DNA of 64,000 nucleotides, from positions 34,547,774-34,611,773 of the forward strand of contig NC_054548.1 in assembly GCF_017654505.1 (NCBI RefSeq). Direction: 5' to 3'. Positions 1-11,019 of the stretch are shown piece after piece. The position numbers were made by a program, and so were the translations under genes. The notes beneath the pieces are model-generated. The model was not told the origin of the DNA and did not search any database. It saw nothing but the letters and a program-made list of their open reading frames with translations. The DNA is from Polyodon spathula. Its lineage: Eukaryota; Chordata; Actinopteri; Acipenseriformes; Polyodontidae. Each line of letters opens with the position of its first letter. Within the stretch, counting starts at the first letter, position 1.

Positions 1-903
1 CTTATTTCTCTGCAACTATCAGATTGGAGCAAATCAATTCAACTCCCTATTTATATAATAAATGTATGTATTTTTTTTGTAACTTTAAACACGTACACTG
101 TTTAGATTTTTGAGGCTTTGGCATTCACTTTTATTAGATTCTGTTTTGAACATACTATTTATTTTAAAATGCAGTATACAAAATTTGATTTGTAAGAAAC
201 CTGGTAAGTTAATAAAAGCAATTTTCTTCATTTTATTGTATTTTGATTTTTTGTCTAAGCATGTGTACTCAATGTCTTGTAAATGCTCTCCTTAGATCCA
301 CATACTGAGGGTGCCAGCCATCTTGTCAGCCATACATTTTCAGTTAAATGAATAGATAAAGAAAATCTTGCAGTAAAGTAGCTTTTTTTTTTTTTTTTTT
401 TATTAGATACTTTAAATAAATAACACAATCATTTACCTTCACCTTTGGGTTGTCATTGTTTGACATTAAGGGTAGGGATGCTCTACAGTGCCATTAATGT
501 ATTGTAATAAAGTGTATGCTTTATTACATAGCTCAAGCAAGAAAATAGACTTTGTCCACTGCATACAAGAACTTATATGGCGTGTAAAGTATGTTACTGA
601 TATTATGAATCGTGACATTATAAATCATCTTGCTAAAAGAGTAGGACACAGTTTTCCCATGTGTACTTGGAAGAACCCACACTAATTCTTAATACATCTT
701 TTCTAAAATCTTGTTAAGCATGTATGTAAAAGATAACTACAGAATGCATCAACTGTACGGGAAGTCTGAGCAGATAGTCGTTGAGGATTTTACACTTGCA
801 GGGGTGACTTTTGTCTCCATGTACACTATTAAATGACAAGTTTTGGCATTTCTTTTAAGGTCCTGTGAACCATTTGCCTAAGACAATCTAAAGTTACATT
901 TCC
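1..903. other. No gene recognised
   Basis: AT-rich sequence with homopolymer T runs (for example near 383-402). Two ORFs of 61-65 codons occur here but have no recognisable motif. I see nothing supportable. Confidence 0.4.
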
Positions 904-1510
904 CCTTAACCCTTTGCAGTCCATTTATTCAGCACCTGTGAGGCATGCCAGGTCCAATTTATTTTCACATGCGCTGTTTATTTCTTTCACAGTAAAAAAG
1001 GTTTAAATGGCACTGCATATCAACAGGACACTCAGTAATGCATCTCCAGCCCCGCCCCACCCCTTGTTCGCTTTGTTTATCACATACCTTTTCATAGTCT
1101 TGCATACTGATAAATCATCTCCTGATCACCAAACTCCTCAGTAATGTGATCCAAGTGAGTAGTTTTTCGAGATTTACGATTATAGTGTAAATACAGCCTG
1201 AATCGTAAATCTTGAAAAACTACTCACTTCTAAATCTTTTGTAGTCATTTTTGTATTACTTTAGTATAAATACATGTTAATTTGGATTCATATGTTGTTT
1301 TTTTCTGACTTTATGTGAACGAAAAGACACACATTTGCCCGTTTTCCCATTGGAAATGGTGATATTTTGAAATATCACTGTCCTGGTCACAAAAGCAGAG
1401 TTTGTGGGGAATAATAGCCATGTTCTATACTTTTGAGGCATAAGCAATTAGGAAATAACACTTACTACCCAGGAACAAAAAAAAAAAAAAAAAAAAAAAA
1501 TTGTTACACG
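904..1510. repeat. Interspersed repeat with a 27-bp-arm palindrome
   Basis: The block 1283-1510 is present again, inverted, at 52872-53095. Shared pieces include ATTGCTTATGCCTCAAAAGT (seen on the 52.9-kb copy) and a short internal palindrome, gatattttgaaatatc. The palindrome at 1155-1227 (arms 1155-1181 and 1201-1227, 26 of 27 bases complementary, 19-nt loop) lies just upstream. A TTAACCCTTTGC string at about 906 resembles a piggyBac end, but I found no matching opposite end. I recall this family as common in fish genomes but cannot name its class. Confidence 0.55.
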
Positions 1511-1843
1511 GTGTTATCAATTGCCTTACACCTGCTTGGTTTGAAGGTCCATCACCTGGCCTAAATGATAGTACCAAGGGGTGGCAAGGGTTGAGTTGGA
1601 GGAGGCAGAGGCATGTGACTGAATCAAACGCAATAGAGGAGTAACTTACGAGTATTTATATTGCTCAGATAAACCAGCTGTTGATGATGTGATGTGTGCA
1701 GGGGTCAGTCCCTCCCAGACTAACTAAACTTAATTTATGTTGTTTCTGCACTATGTTTGACTTCAACCCAATTGGTTATTTAGCTTGCCAGCTGGCTGTT
1801 GTCAATATGAACTATTTATGTGTTTATCTACCTGTGTTATCAC
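1511..1843. other. No gene recognised between repeat and LINE
   Basis: The stretch holds ordinary AT-rich sequence. It contains no motif I recognise. Its right end carries TGTTATCAC (1835-1843), which nearly matches TATTATCAC at 3522-3530 on the other side of the LINE. Confidence 0.35.
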
Positions 1844-3521
1844 AGGTAGATGAAGAAAAAAAAATAGCAAATATATTAAATGATTACTTTTCACAAGTTT
1901 TTACAAAGGAAGATACGGACAACATGCCCCACATGTCATCCAGTTCCTATCCAGTTTTAAATAACTTTAGCATAACTGAGGCAGAAGTGTTAAAGGGACT
2001 AGGAGCTCTTAAAGTAAACAAATCCCCTGGGCTGGATGAGATCCTCCCAATAGTACTTACTTTACAAACCGCTAACGAAGATCATGCAGCAGTCTCTTGA
2101 CACAGGTGGTACCGACAGACTGGAAAATTGCAAACGTAATACCGATCCACAAAAAGGGAAACAAAACTGAACCAGGTAACTACAGACCAGTAAGCCTGAC
2201 TTCTATTATATGCAAACTTATGGAAACTATAATAAGATCCAAAATGGAAAATTACCTATATGGTAACAGGGTCCTATGAGACAGTCAACATGGTTTTAGG
2301 AATCGTGTCTAACTAGCTTGATTTTTTTGAGGATGCAACATTGATAATGGATAATTGCAAAGCATATGACATGGTTTATTTAGATTTCCAGAAAGCTTTT
2401 GACAAAGTCCCTCACAAAAGATGAATTCTCAAACTGAACGCAGTTGGGATTCAAGGAAACGCATGTACATGGATTAGGGAGTGGTTAACATGTAGAAAAT
2501 AGAAAGTACTGATTAGAGGAAAAACCTCAGAATGGAGTGTGGTAACCAGTGGTGTACCACAGGGATCAGTATTAGGTCCTCTGCTATTCCTAATCAACAT
2601 TAATGATTTAGATTCTGGTATAATAAGCAAACTTGTTAAATTTGCAGACGACACAAAAATAGGAGGCGTGGCAAACACTGTTGCAGCAGCAAAGGTCATT
2701 CAAAATGATATAGACAAGATTCAAAACTGGGCAGACACATGGCAAATGACATTTAATAGAGAAAAGTGTAAGGTACTGCACGCAAGAAATAAAAATGTAC
2801 ATTATAAATATCATATGGGAGATACTGAAATTGGAGAAGGAATCTATGAAAAAGACCTAGGAGTTTTTGTTGACTCAGAAATGTCTTCATCTAAACAATG
2901 TGGGGAAGCTATAAAAAAGGCTAACAAGATGCTCGGATACATTGTGAAAAGTTGAATTTAAATCAAGGGAAGTAATGTTAAAACTGTACACTGCACTAGT
3001 AAGACCTCATCTTGAATATTGTGTTCAGTTCTGGTCACCTCGCTATAAAAAAAGATATTGCTGCTCTAGAAAGAGTGCAAAGAAGAGCGACCAGAATTAT
3101 TCCGGGCTTAAAAGGCATGTCATATGCGGACAGGCTAAAATAATTGAATCTGTTCAGTCTTGAACAAAGAAGACTACGCGACGACCTAATTCAAGCATTC
3201 AAAATTCTAAAAGGTATTGACAATGTCGACCCAAGGGACTTTTTTGACCTGAAAAAAGAAACAAGGACCAGGGGTCACAAATGGAGATTAGACAAAGGGG
3301 CATTCAGAACAGAAAATAGGAGGCACTTTTTTTACACAGAGAATTGTGAGGGTCTGGAATCAACTCCCCAGTAATGTTGTTGAAGCTGACACCCTGGGAT
3401 CCTTCAAGAAGCTGCTTGATGAGATTCTGGGACCAATAAGCTACTAACAACCAAACGAGCAAGATGGGCCGAATGGCTTCCTCTCGTTTAAACTTTCTTA
3501 TGTTCTTCTTATGTTCTTATG
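1844..3521 (+). mobile_element. LINE (CR1/L2-type), 5'-truncated and decayed ORF2
   Basis: Reverse-transcriptase motifs appear in order: KSPGLDEILPIVL, VPTDWKIANVIPIHKKG, NYRPVSLTSIICKL, YLDFQKAFDKVPH, SGVPQGSVLGPLLF and KFADDTKIGG. Then come the C-terminal blocks [35 protein letters not shown] and KKETRTRGHKWRLDKG. The catalytic FADD is intact, but the frame is broken several times (ORF pieces 1696-2100, 2097-2279, 2539-2955, 2975-3163, 3144-3374). There is no endonuclease domain, so the 5' end is truncated. The 3' end is the tail CTTATGTTCTTATG, ending near 3521. Near-identical 9-mers flank it (1835-1843 and 3522-3530, 8 of 9), a possible target duplication. A longer copy is at 53.4-56.2 kb. 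Confidence 0.9.
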
Positions 3522-3530
3522 TATTATCAC

Positions 3531-3850
3531 TTGGAATCCCAGTGAAAGTGAATGCCAGAGAGAGTTCACTGTCATATAATATCTTTTTATTTAATAAATA
3601 GATTTTTTTCAAATAGACAGCACAATAGCTACACTATGTCCAACAATGGTAACTCCACATCTGATTTGTACTGTATCATGTCGAAACAATCCTGTGGGAT
3701 CAAAGCTAGTACTCTTTTTTAAGTAGTAAATAACTACTCCTATGATTCTATTTGTGCGCTAATTGAGGCTAAATCCAGCATACCAAAAATGGAATGTGTT
3801 CAACTAATTTTCATCCTTTCTAAATACTTTGTGTGTGTGTGTGTGTGTGT
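3531..3850. other. Spacer with short (GT)n
   Basis: No gene is recognised. A (TG) microsatellite lies at about 3832-3852, next to the start of a Tc1 element. Confidence 0.4.
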
Positions 3851-3852
3851 GT

Positions 3853-5057
3853 CTATAGTTTCTGCATTTTTGCATATTTTTGACACTGAATATTATCAGA
3901 TCTTCAACCAAAATCTAATATTAGATAAGAGACCCTGAGTGAACATATAATACAAAATTTTGAAATTTATTTCATTTATTTATTAAAGTTACGCAACACC
4001 CAAGGCCCCCGTGTGAAAAAGTAATCACCCCCTTAGATTCAATAACTGGTTACGCCACCTTTAGCATCAGTAATTGCAACTAAACACTTCCTGTAGTTAT
4101 TGATCAGTCTCTCACACCGCTGTAGAGGAATTTTGGCCCACTCCTTCATGCAGAACTGCTTCAGCTCAGTGACATTTGCGGGTTTTCCAGCATAAACTGC
4201 TAATTTCAGGTCCTGCCACAACATCTCAATGGGGTTTAGGGCTGGACTTTGATTAGGCCATTCCAAAACTTTAAACCTCTTCTTGTTCAACCATTCTGAT
4301 GTAGACTTGCTTGTGTGTTTTGGGTCATTGTCTTGCTGCATGACCCAACTGCTTCAACTTAAGCTCACGGACGGCTGGCCTGACATTCTCCTGTAGAATT
4401 CTCTGATACAGAGCAGAATTCATGGTTCCTTCAATGATGGCAAGTCGTCCGGGTCCTGATGCAGCAACGCATCCCCAAATCATGACACTATCACCACCAT
4501 GCTTGACCGTTGGTATGAGGTTCTTGCTTTGGAATGCAGTGTTTGGTTTTTGCCAGACATAACAAGGCTCATGTTGGCCAAAAAGTTCCACTTTTGACTC
4601 ATCTGTCCATAGAACATTGTTCCAGAATTCTTGAGGATCATCCATGTGGTTTTTGGCAAACTTGAGACGAGCATTCATGTTCTTCTTACTGAGCAGTGGT
4701 TTCCGAGTTGCTAGTCTGCCATGAATCCCATTTTTGCCCAGTGTCTTTCTGATGGTGGAGTCATGAGCACTGACCTTAGCCGAGGCAAGAGAGGTCTGCA
4801 GAATGATTTTGGCAGGACAGCCACTCCTGGGAAGATTCACTACTGTCGCAAACTTTCTCCATTTGGACAATATGGCTCTGACTGGTTTGGTGGAGACCCA
4901 GAGCCTTAGAAATGGCTTTGTAACCCTTTCCAGACTGATAGGCATCAACAACTTTTTTTCCGGAGGTCTTCAGGAATTTCTTTTGATGGTGGCATGATGT
5001 GCCTCTAGAACCTGTGTGTGACAACTTCACTCCCAAATCAGGCCTGATTGTTAACCA
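3853..5057 (-). mobile_element. Tc1/mariner element 1, decayed
   Basis: A Tc1-type transposon on the minus strand. Its left (3'-side) terminal region includes the block gtgaaaaagtaatcaccccc at 4013-4032, familiar from fish Tc1 families. The right end near 5057 stops without a canonical CAGTG tip, directly against the left terminal repeat of Tc1 element 2. This suggests truncation or a composite junction. The exact left boundary is uncertain. Confidence 0.85.
4039..4996 (-). pseudogene. Tc1 transposase pseudogene (element 1)
   Basis: The start is placed at the ATG near 4996 (MPPSKEIPEDL-like reading). The N-terminal helix-turn-helix part reads KKVVDAYQSGKGYKAISKAL. The DDE catalytic core is recognisable: LWTDESKVELFG (first Asp), the glycine-rich [26 protein letters not shown] (second Asp), then PNQSPALNPIEMLW (Glu). 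About 320 codons would be expected, but at least two frameshifts split it, near 4950 and near 4335 between the ORF pieces 4776-5036, 4325-4951 and 4039-4341. It is therefore inactive. The function would have been cut-and-paste transposition at TA dinucleotides. Confidence 0.9.
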
Positions 5058-6670
5058 AAGTATTCAGACCCCTGACCAATTCTCTCATATTAATTAATTA
5101 CCGAATTACAAATGGTACATTAAAATTTTGTTCTGTTTGATATTTTATTTTTAAACATTGAAACTCAGAATCAGTTATTGTAAGGTGACATTAGTTTTAT
5201 GTTGGGAAATATTTTTAAGAAAAATAAAAAACTGAAATATCTTGCTTGCATAAGTATTCAACCCCTGTGCTGTGGAAGCTCCCAGTTTGTACCGATGAAA
5301 GAAATTGCCCTAACAAGGACACAATTACCTTACCATTGGCCTCCACCTGTGAACCATTAAAGTTGCTGTCACATTTTCTGGATAAAAACCCCACTGTTGA
5401 AGGATCATTGGTAAGGCTGTGAATCTGAAGGAAAATGAAGACCAAAGAGCATTCTACAGAAATTAGAGATAAAGTAATACAAATGCATAGATTAGGGTAA
5501 GGGTACAAAATAATGTCCAAGTGTTTGGATATCCCAGTGAGCACAGTTGGATCAATAATCAGGAAGTGGAAGCTGCATCACATCACCCAGGCACTGCCAA
5601 CAAAAGGCTGCCCCTCAAAACTCAGTGCTCAAACAAGAAGGACTTGTGAGAGAAGCCACAGAGAGGCCAACAATCACTCTGAAGGAGCTACAGGGTTCAG
5701 TGACTGGGAGTGGAGTAATGGTGCACCAGTCAACCATATCAAGAGCTCTGCATAACACTGGCCTGTATAGGAGGGTGGCAAGAAAGAAGCCGTTACTCAA
5801 AAAGTACCATCTGAAAGCACGTCTGGAGTTTGCCAGAAAGCATGAGAGTGACCCAGCTGCAATGTGGGAAAAGGTTTTGTGGTCAGATGAGACCAAGATA
5901 GAGCTTTTTGGCCAAAACTCAAAGCGCTATGTGTGGCGCAAACCTAACACTGCCCATGCCTCAAGACACACCATCCCTACAGTGAAGTATGGTGGTGGCA
6001 GCATCATGCTGTGGGGATGCTTCTCATCAGCAGGGACTGGGCATCTTGTTACAATTGAAGGAAGAATGGATGGAGCAAAATACAGGAAAATACTGCAAGA
6101 GAATCTGCTTCAGTCCACTAAAAAACTGAAGCTTGGGAGGAAATTCACCTTTCAGCAGGACAATAATCCCAAGCACAAGGCCAAAGCAACATTGGAGTGG
6201 CTCAAGAACAAAAAATTGAATGTCCTACAGTGGCCCAGTCAAAGTCCTGATCTCAATCCCATTGAGAATCTGTGGCACTATTTGAAAATTGCGGTCCACA
6301 AGCGTCGTCCAACCAACCTGAACAACCTGGAGCAAATCTGCCAAGAAGAATGGGCCAAAATCACTCCGACACTGTGTGCAAAGCTGGTACATACTTACCC
6401 CAAAAGACTTAAAGCTGTTATTGCAGCAAAAGGTGGCTCTACCAAATATTAATGTGTGGGGGTTGAATACTTATGCAAGCAAGATATTTCAGTTTTTTTA
6501 TTTTTCTTAAAAAATATTTCCCAACATAAAACCAATGTCACCTTACAATAATTGATTTTGAGTTTAAGTGTTTTAAAATAAAATATCGAACAGAACGAAA
6601 TTTCAATGTACCATTTGTAATTCAGTAATATGAGAGAATTGGTCAGGGGTCTGAATACTTTTGCAAGGCA

Positions 6671-6673
<3 letters not shown>
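5058..6673 (+). mobile_element. Tc1/mariner element 2 with about 210-bp terminal inverted repeats
   Basis: The right terminus is a canonical Tc1 tip on the minus strand (CAGTGCCTTGCAAAAGTATT), ending at 6673 and followed by TA. The left repeat begins AAAGTATTCAGACCCCTGAC at 5058 and lacks about 11 outermost bases. The repeats 5058-5272 and 6457-6673 are near-identical inverted copies, sharing for example tgttgggaaatatttt. The element butts against Tc1 element 1 on the left and a (TA)n tract on the right. Confidence 0.92.
5436..6452 (+). pseudogene. Tc1 transposase, nearly intact (element 2)
   Basis: The reading starts at an ATG at 5436 (MKTKEHSTEIRDKVIQMHRLG). An in-frame TAA interrupts it just before GYKIMSKCLDIPVST, and a frameshift follows near 5620-5630. 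From there a continuous frame runs to the stop at 6450-6452. The C-terminal catalytic core is complete: [40 protein letters not shown] and [11 protein letters not shown]. It ends [13 protein letters not shown]. This is the best-preserved transposase in the window, with only the two N-terminal lesions separating it from a full-length DD34E protein of about 340 residues. It lies centrally between its terminal repeats. Confidence 0.9.

Positions 6674-6741
<68 letters not shown>
6674..6741. repeat. (TA)n microsatellite
   Basis: About 34 perfect TA units run immediately to the right of the Tc1 element 2 terminus. Expansion may have started from the TA target site. Confidence 0.97.
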
Positions 6742-6747
<6 letters not shown>

Positions 6748-6875
6748 GAATATACACACATATACTGTACGTCGATATGCAGCTTTTTTTCCTTATATTA
6801 GAATTGTAGTGATTCAAAATGGGTTATTTTTGTTAAAGTTCTGATGCAACCTTTGAATGTAAACATCAATCTCTC

Positions 6876-6965
6876 TTTCCTATTTTCACCTGAAGAAGAG
6901 ACCTTTGAGGTCTTGAAAACTTGTGAATAATTATTATTTAGTTAGTCCAATAAAAGGTATCACTT
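6876..6965 (+). repeat. Short interspersed repeat, possible Penelope-like 3' tail
   Basis: The segment contains CCTGAAGAAGAGACCTTTGA (6890-6909), then GGTCTTGAAAACTTG, and closes with AGTTAGTCCAATAAAAGGTA. I recall this ending from widespread vertebrate repeats often linked to Penelope-like elements. The order CTGAAGA, small stem (AGACC/GGTCT), GAAA resembles a hammerhead ribozyme core, but the stem is offset by one or two bases. The assignment is tentative. Confidence 0.4.
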
Positions 6966-7478
6966 CTCCTTCTCTTTGTCTGTTATGTATAGTTAAATGA
7001 TTACATGCATTGGGATTTTATTAGGGGCTTCATTGGTTTGTTTTAATACTTAAGGACATGGTTGGAATAAAGACCTGGACTGGAAGTACTGATGTTACGA
7101 AATCAATAATATTGACAGGAATGTGACGCCTAGATGAGATTGCATTGGTACCCAACAAGTCTATTTATATCCAATTTCGTGGTCACTTGTCAATATACTA
7201 TTCACACTACCTGTAGCATCATGATCAACGTGATGGTGAATGAAACAAATGGAAATTTCGCCACTGATAATTGTTTAGGTAGTATGAATAGGGTGTAAGA
7301 TACAGATTGACACTTATCCTTTGAGATACTAAAGATATTATACATGATTACATGTGCTGTTTTGTTATGAATTTTATTTGACAATTCTAAACTTTTTAAA
7401 CATACCGGGGGCCGGAAATATTCAGCAAACTCTGCAGTCGACAGTTCAATGGAAGTGAATTCACGTTGTGTTCTGTTG
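6966..7478. other. No gene recognised
   Basis: AT-rich sequence left of the hAT insertion. I see no supportable feature apart from the 8-bp target site GTCTAACC at its right end (7479-7486). Confidence 0.4.
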
Positions 7479-7689
7479 GTCTAACCCAGGGGAGTCAAAC
7501 TCAGTTTTACCAAGTTATTTAACGTTTGTTTCGCGGGCCAATAAATGCACACCTTTTACATATGCACATGCATTTTAATAGATGACTTAGAAAACGCATG
7601 TTTATATTCACAGTTTTTAATACATACACATGTATTTTATATATGACTTATTAATTTAAAACACGTTATCTGTCTTACCTAGTTGCTGC

Positions 7690-7905
7690 CCTCTGCGTTC
7701 TCATTTACTGAAGAGTCTGGCACATTTCTCGTGAGCCAAGCTTGTCAGTATCGGGATTCATGTTTTGTGCTGAAGCGATCTTTATCACGGAGTGCAGATG
7801 CCTGTCATTCAGGCAAGGTCTTTGAGCGGATTTTATTAATCTTCATCAGTGAAAATAGCTTGTCGCAGAAGTACGTACTGCCAAACATTGACATGACGCG
7901 TGAAG
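7690..7905 (-). pseudogene. hAT transposase C-terminal dimerisation fragment
   Basis: The minus-strand translation gives an MSMFGSTYFCDKLFSLMKIN-like reading, with a frame change and several stops after it. This matches the hAT C-terminal dimerisation block (F-G-S-T-Y-x-C-E-x-x-F-S-x-M-K-x-x-K). It is separated from the N-terminal half by the DIRS element, and belongs to the same hAT copy because both lie inside the 8-bp target duplication. Confidence 0.8.
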
Positions 7906-8412
7906 CTTGAATGCAGAGCTGTGGGAATGTGGCTGGAAGGAATGGGTAAAACTGCTCAGCCGAGACAGAACCCCAGTTCCCTGAAAAAAGAAAATAACCA
8001 TCAAGGTATGGGATATTGCCGTCAGGCAGTAGGAATGGGTGCGCTTTATAGCAAAGCTACCAATAGGCCTCTGTGCGAGCTGCTGTGTAAGCCCGCCCCC
8101 CCCTGGGAGCTTACTTCACGCAGCGTGTGGAGACTCTCTTCTTCTTTTGCTCTTCAGGCCGTGAAGGCTTCCGGAGCGACCTCAAGGCTTGATGGTTATT
8201 TTCTCTTTCAGGGAACCAGGGTTGCATCCGCAACCTATCGTTCCCTTTCAATTTGAAAATAACCATCAACGTATGGGAACAGTGTACCCAAGCCGTCGTG
8301 AGGGAAGATTCTCGGCAGTAGGACAGACTTACGTCATAACGCAACTGCGTAGGCAATACATCTAGGCATATGTAGCTGCGCCTCAGCGTCTATGCTCACA
8401 ATGACACCTGTC

Positions 8413-9441
8413 CTATGGTGGAATAGTGAACACCATATTGGCATCCTGAGGTGCCATATAGTGTAATACCGATGCTCCAAATAGTGGAGCAGAGGAATCC
8501 AGTACGTTTAACCGGTAAAACCTCATAAACGTATGCGGTGTAGCCCAACTGGCTGCCGCGTAAATGTCAGACACCGGCACCCCTCTAAAGAGGGCCCAGG
8601 ATGTCGCCATACCCTTAGTGGAATGCACCTTCAACTGCCCTGGTGGTGGAAGGCCTGCAGATTCATAAGCTAATTTAATAGCATCCACTATCCAATGGGA
8701 AAGGCGTTGTTTAGACAACGGCTGACCCAAGGTCTTAGAACCATGGCATATGAACAATTGTTCTGTTTGCCTCACGGTCATTGTACGGTCAATATTGCAC
8801 CTCAATGCCGGCACGGGGCAGAGCATGTGTAACCGTTCTTCCTCTGGGGAAGAAAAAGGAGGAGGATGGACCTCCATCAACTCGACTGGCTGGTTCATGT
8901 GAAACGGGGATATGACCTTTGGTAAAAAGGCTGGATTTGGGCGCATGGAGACCTTAGAACCGTCTCTTGCGAAACGAGTACATGATGGATGCACTGACAG
9001 TGCATGTAACTCGCTGACACGTTTAGCTGACACCACTGGCAGCAGAAACACAGTTTTAATAGACACGGCTTCATATCCACAGTGTGGAGAGGCTCAAATG
9101 ATGCCTTGGTAAGTGCTTCTAGCACCACGTCAAGGCTCCATGACGGTAAACTGGTCGTTCTTGGACGTCCCAAAGGTCTTGTGCACTCAAGGAACTGTGA
9201 TGCCAGAAAATGGCAACCTGGTGATAACCCGTCAATGCGTAAATGGCAAGCTGATATGGTGGCTAAATACACTTTAAGTGTAGAGAGAGATTTCCCTTCA
9301 TCTAACAGTTTTTGTAGAAACTGTAATATCACTGTCATAGGACAAGATATTGGGTCATGGCCTCCCGCCAGACACCAATCTTGGAACAACTGCCACTTGT
9401 ACGTGTACTGCGACCTAGTAGTGGGCACTCAAGCGCTCTGA
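8413..9441 (-). pseudogene. DIRS tyrosine recombinase, frameshifted
   Basis: The N-terminal SAM-like part reads YTYKWQLFQDWCLAGGHDP, ISCPMTVILQFLQKLLDEGK and STLKVYLATISACHLRIDG. A frame change near 9050 leads into LLPVVSAKRVSELHAL, which holds the first catalytic Arg region. The C-terminal part has KVHSTKGMATSWALFRGVPV, AAASWATPHTFMRFYRL and ends MVFTIPP. In DIRS recombinases the H-x-x-R box normally reads HSTRG, so the arginine here is lysine. This class integrates a circular DNA intermediate instead of using a DDE integrase. The copy is not functional because of the frameshift. Confidence 0.88.
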
Positions 9442-9492
9442 ATGGTTGAAATCACCGCCGTCGAGAGCCCTAAGGCTGACAGGCGCTCCCGC

Positions 9493-9760
9493 TCAGGGGC
9501 CAAGCCCATAGCTGCATGAGCTTGGGGTTCGGGTGCCAAAGCCATCCTTCAGCCTGGGAAAATAGGTCTGCTCACAGGGGAAGCTCCCACGGTTGACCAT
9601 GGAGCAACTGCACCAAGCTCGAAACCATATCCTCCGAGGCCACCGAGGAGCGGCCAGGATCACTGTCGCTTGCTCTACCCTGACCTTCTCTAAGAAGACT
9701 GGGAGCATCGGAATCGGTGGAAACGCATATAGGCACCCTGCCGGCCATTCGTAAAGCGTT
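9493..9760 (-). pseudogene. DIRS RT/RNase H C-terminal remnant
   Basis: The reading VFLEKVRVEQATVILAAPRW followed by PRRIWFRAWCSCSMVNRG matches the equivalent stretch in DIRS element 2 (36035-36442: KASVLLVATRWPRRIWFSSL). It is the end of the RT-RNase H ORF just ahead of the recombinase. Upstream sequence has been replaced by the minisatellite. Confidence 0.75.
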
Positions 9761-10400
9761 GAGCGTCGAGGTGTGTGCGCCGAGTGTCGAAAGCGTCGAG
9801 CATCGAGGTGCCTGCACTGAGCGTCAAGTGCCGAAGTGCCAAGGTGCGTGCACCGAGGGACGAGGCGTCGATGCACCGAGCATCTAGCGCCAAAGCGTCA
9901 AGCATCGAGTTGCATGCACCGAGCATCGAGGCGCTGAGCGTCGAGGTGCATGCACTGAGCGTCGAGTCGTCAATGTACTGAGCGTAGAGCGCAAAAGTGT
10001 CGAGATTCGAGGCGTAGATGCACCGAGCATCAAGCACCAAAGCATCGAGCGTCGAGGTGTGTGCTCCGGGCGTCGAGACGTTGAAGCGCCGAGCGTCGAA
10101 AGCGTCGAGCATCGAGGTGCGTGCGCCAAGCATCGAGCACCGAAGCGTCGAGGTGCGTGCACCAAGGGTCGAGGCGTTGATGCACCGAGCATTGAAAGCG
10201 TCGAGCATCGAGGTGCGTCCACCAAGCGTCGAGCGCTGAAGCGTCGAGGTGTGTGCACCGAGGGTCGAGGCGTCGATGCGCCGAGCATCGAGCGACGAAG
10301 CGTCAAGCATCAAGCGTCGAGGTGCATGCGCCAAAGTGCTGTGCGCCAGAGTGCGTGTACTGAGCGTGAAGACGCTATGCACTAGACGCCGAAATGTCAG
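9740..10400. repeat. GC-rich minisatellite within DIRS element 1
   Basis: About 660 bp of irregular tandem units built on gagcgtcgaggtgcgtgcac and variants (gcgtcgagcatcgaggtgc, caccgagcatc). The units are open in several frames on both strands, giving repetitive peptides such as SIEVRAPSVE that are not genes. Confidence 0.93.
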
Positions 10401-10801
10401 CTGACCCACAGAGCAGAGACGCTAAGTGCTAGTACAGTCTCTTAGTCTAAAAAGATGGTGTTGTGCTATACTTACCTGTTTAATAAGGGGCAATGAAAGT
10501 GTCGTTCTTCCTAGTATATTGTATAGGAAAAGAAATCCTTTTTTGTTGTTTTAGAGGAACTGCAGCTGCACTAAAGTGCAGATATTCGTAGCGTAGCTGC
10601 AGAAAACAGCAACCACGCGGTGTGAAGTTACAATCCGCGTGTGGTATTATAGGAGAGGCTGCTAGTAGCAGACTGAACTCTGGGTCTGGCGGAGGTGAGA
10701 CCGAGGCTGCAAAAAATTGCTTGGCCTTACAGGCGCGCAACGTGTCCTCTAAACTATTCTATACCTGGGTGAAGAATATACAATACAAAAACCCAAATAT
10801 A

Positions 10802-10805
<4 letters not shown>

Positions 10806-10876
<71 letters not shown>
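10806..10876. repeat. (TA)n microsatellite
   Basis: About 35 TA units inside DIRS element 1. Confidence 0.97.
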
Positions 10877-10882
<6 letters not shown>

Positions 10883-10976
10883 TAACGCGGAAAGAATGCA
10901 ATGCAGAAGTGCGGAAAGAATTCAATTAAAGTTCAAAGAGAAATTTATCTATTAAAGTATAGAGACTTTCACTTTC

Positions 10977-10978
<2 letters not shown>

Positions 10979-11014
<36 letters not shown>
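10979..11014. repeat. (TA)n microsatellite
   Basis: About 17 TA units inside DIRS element 1, just before its right inverted repeat. Confidence 0.95.

Positions 11015-11019
<5 letters not shown>

Noticed and set aside
906..917. piggyBac end (TTAACCCTTTGC)
   Set aside because: No matching inverted end with TTAA was found nearby, and the string is short.
9690..10409. 239-codon minus-strand ORF and overlapping ORFs in other frames
   Set aside because: All come from the GC-rich minisatellite in DIRS element 1; several frames are open at once.
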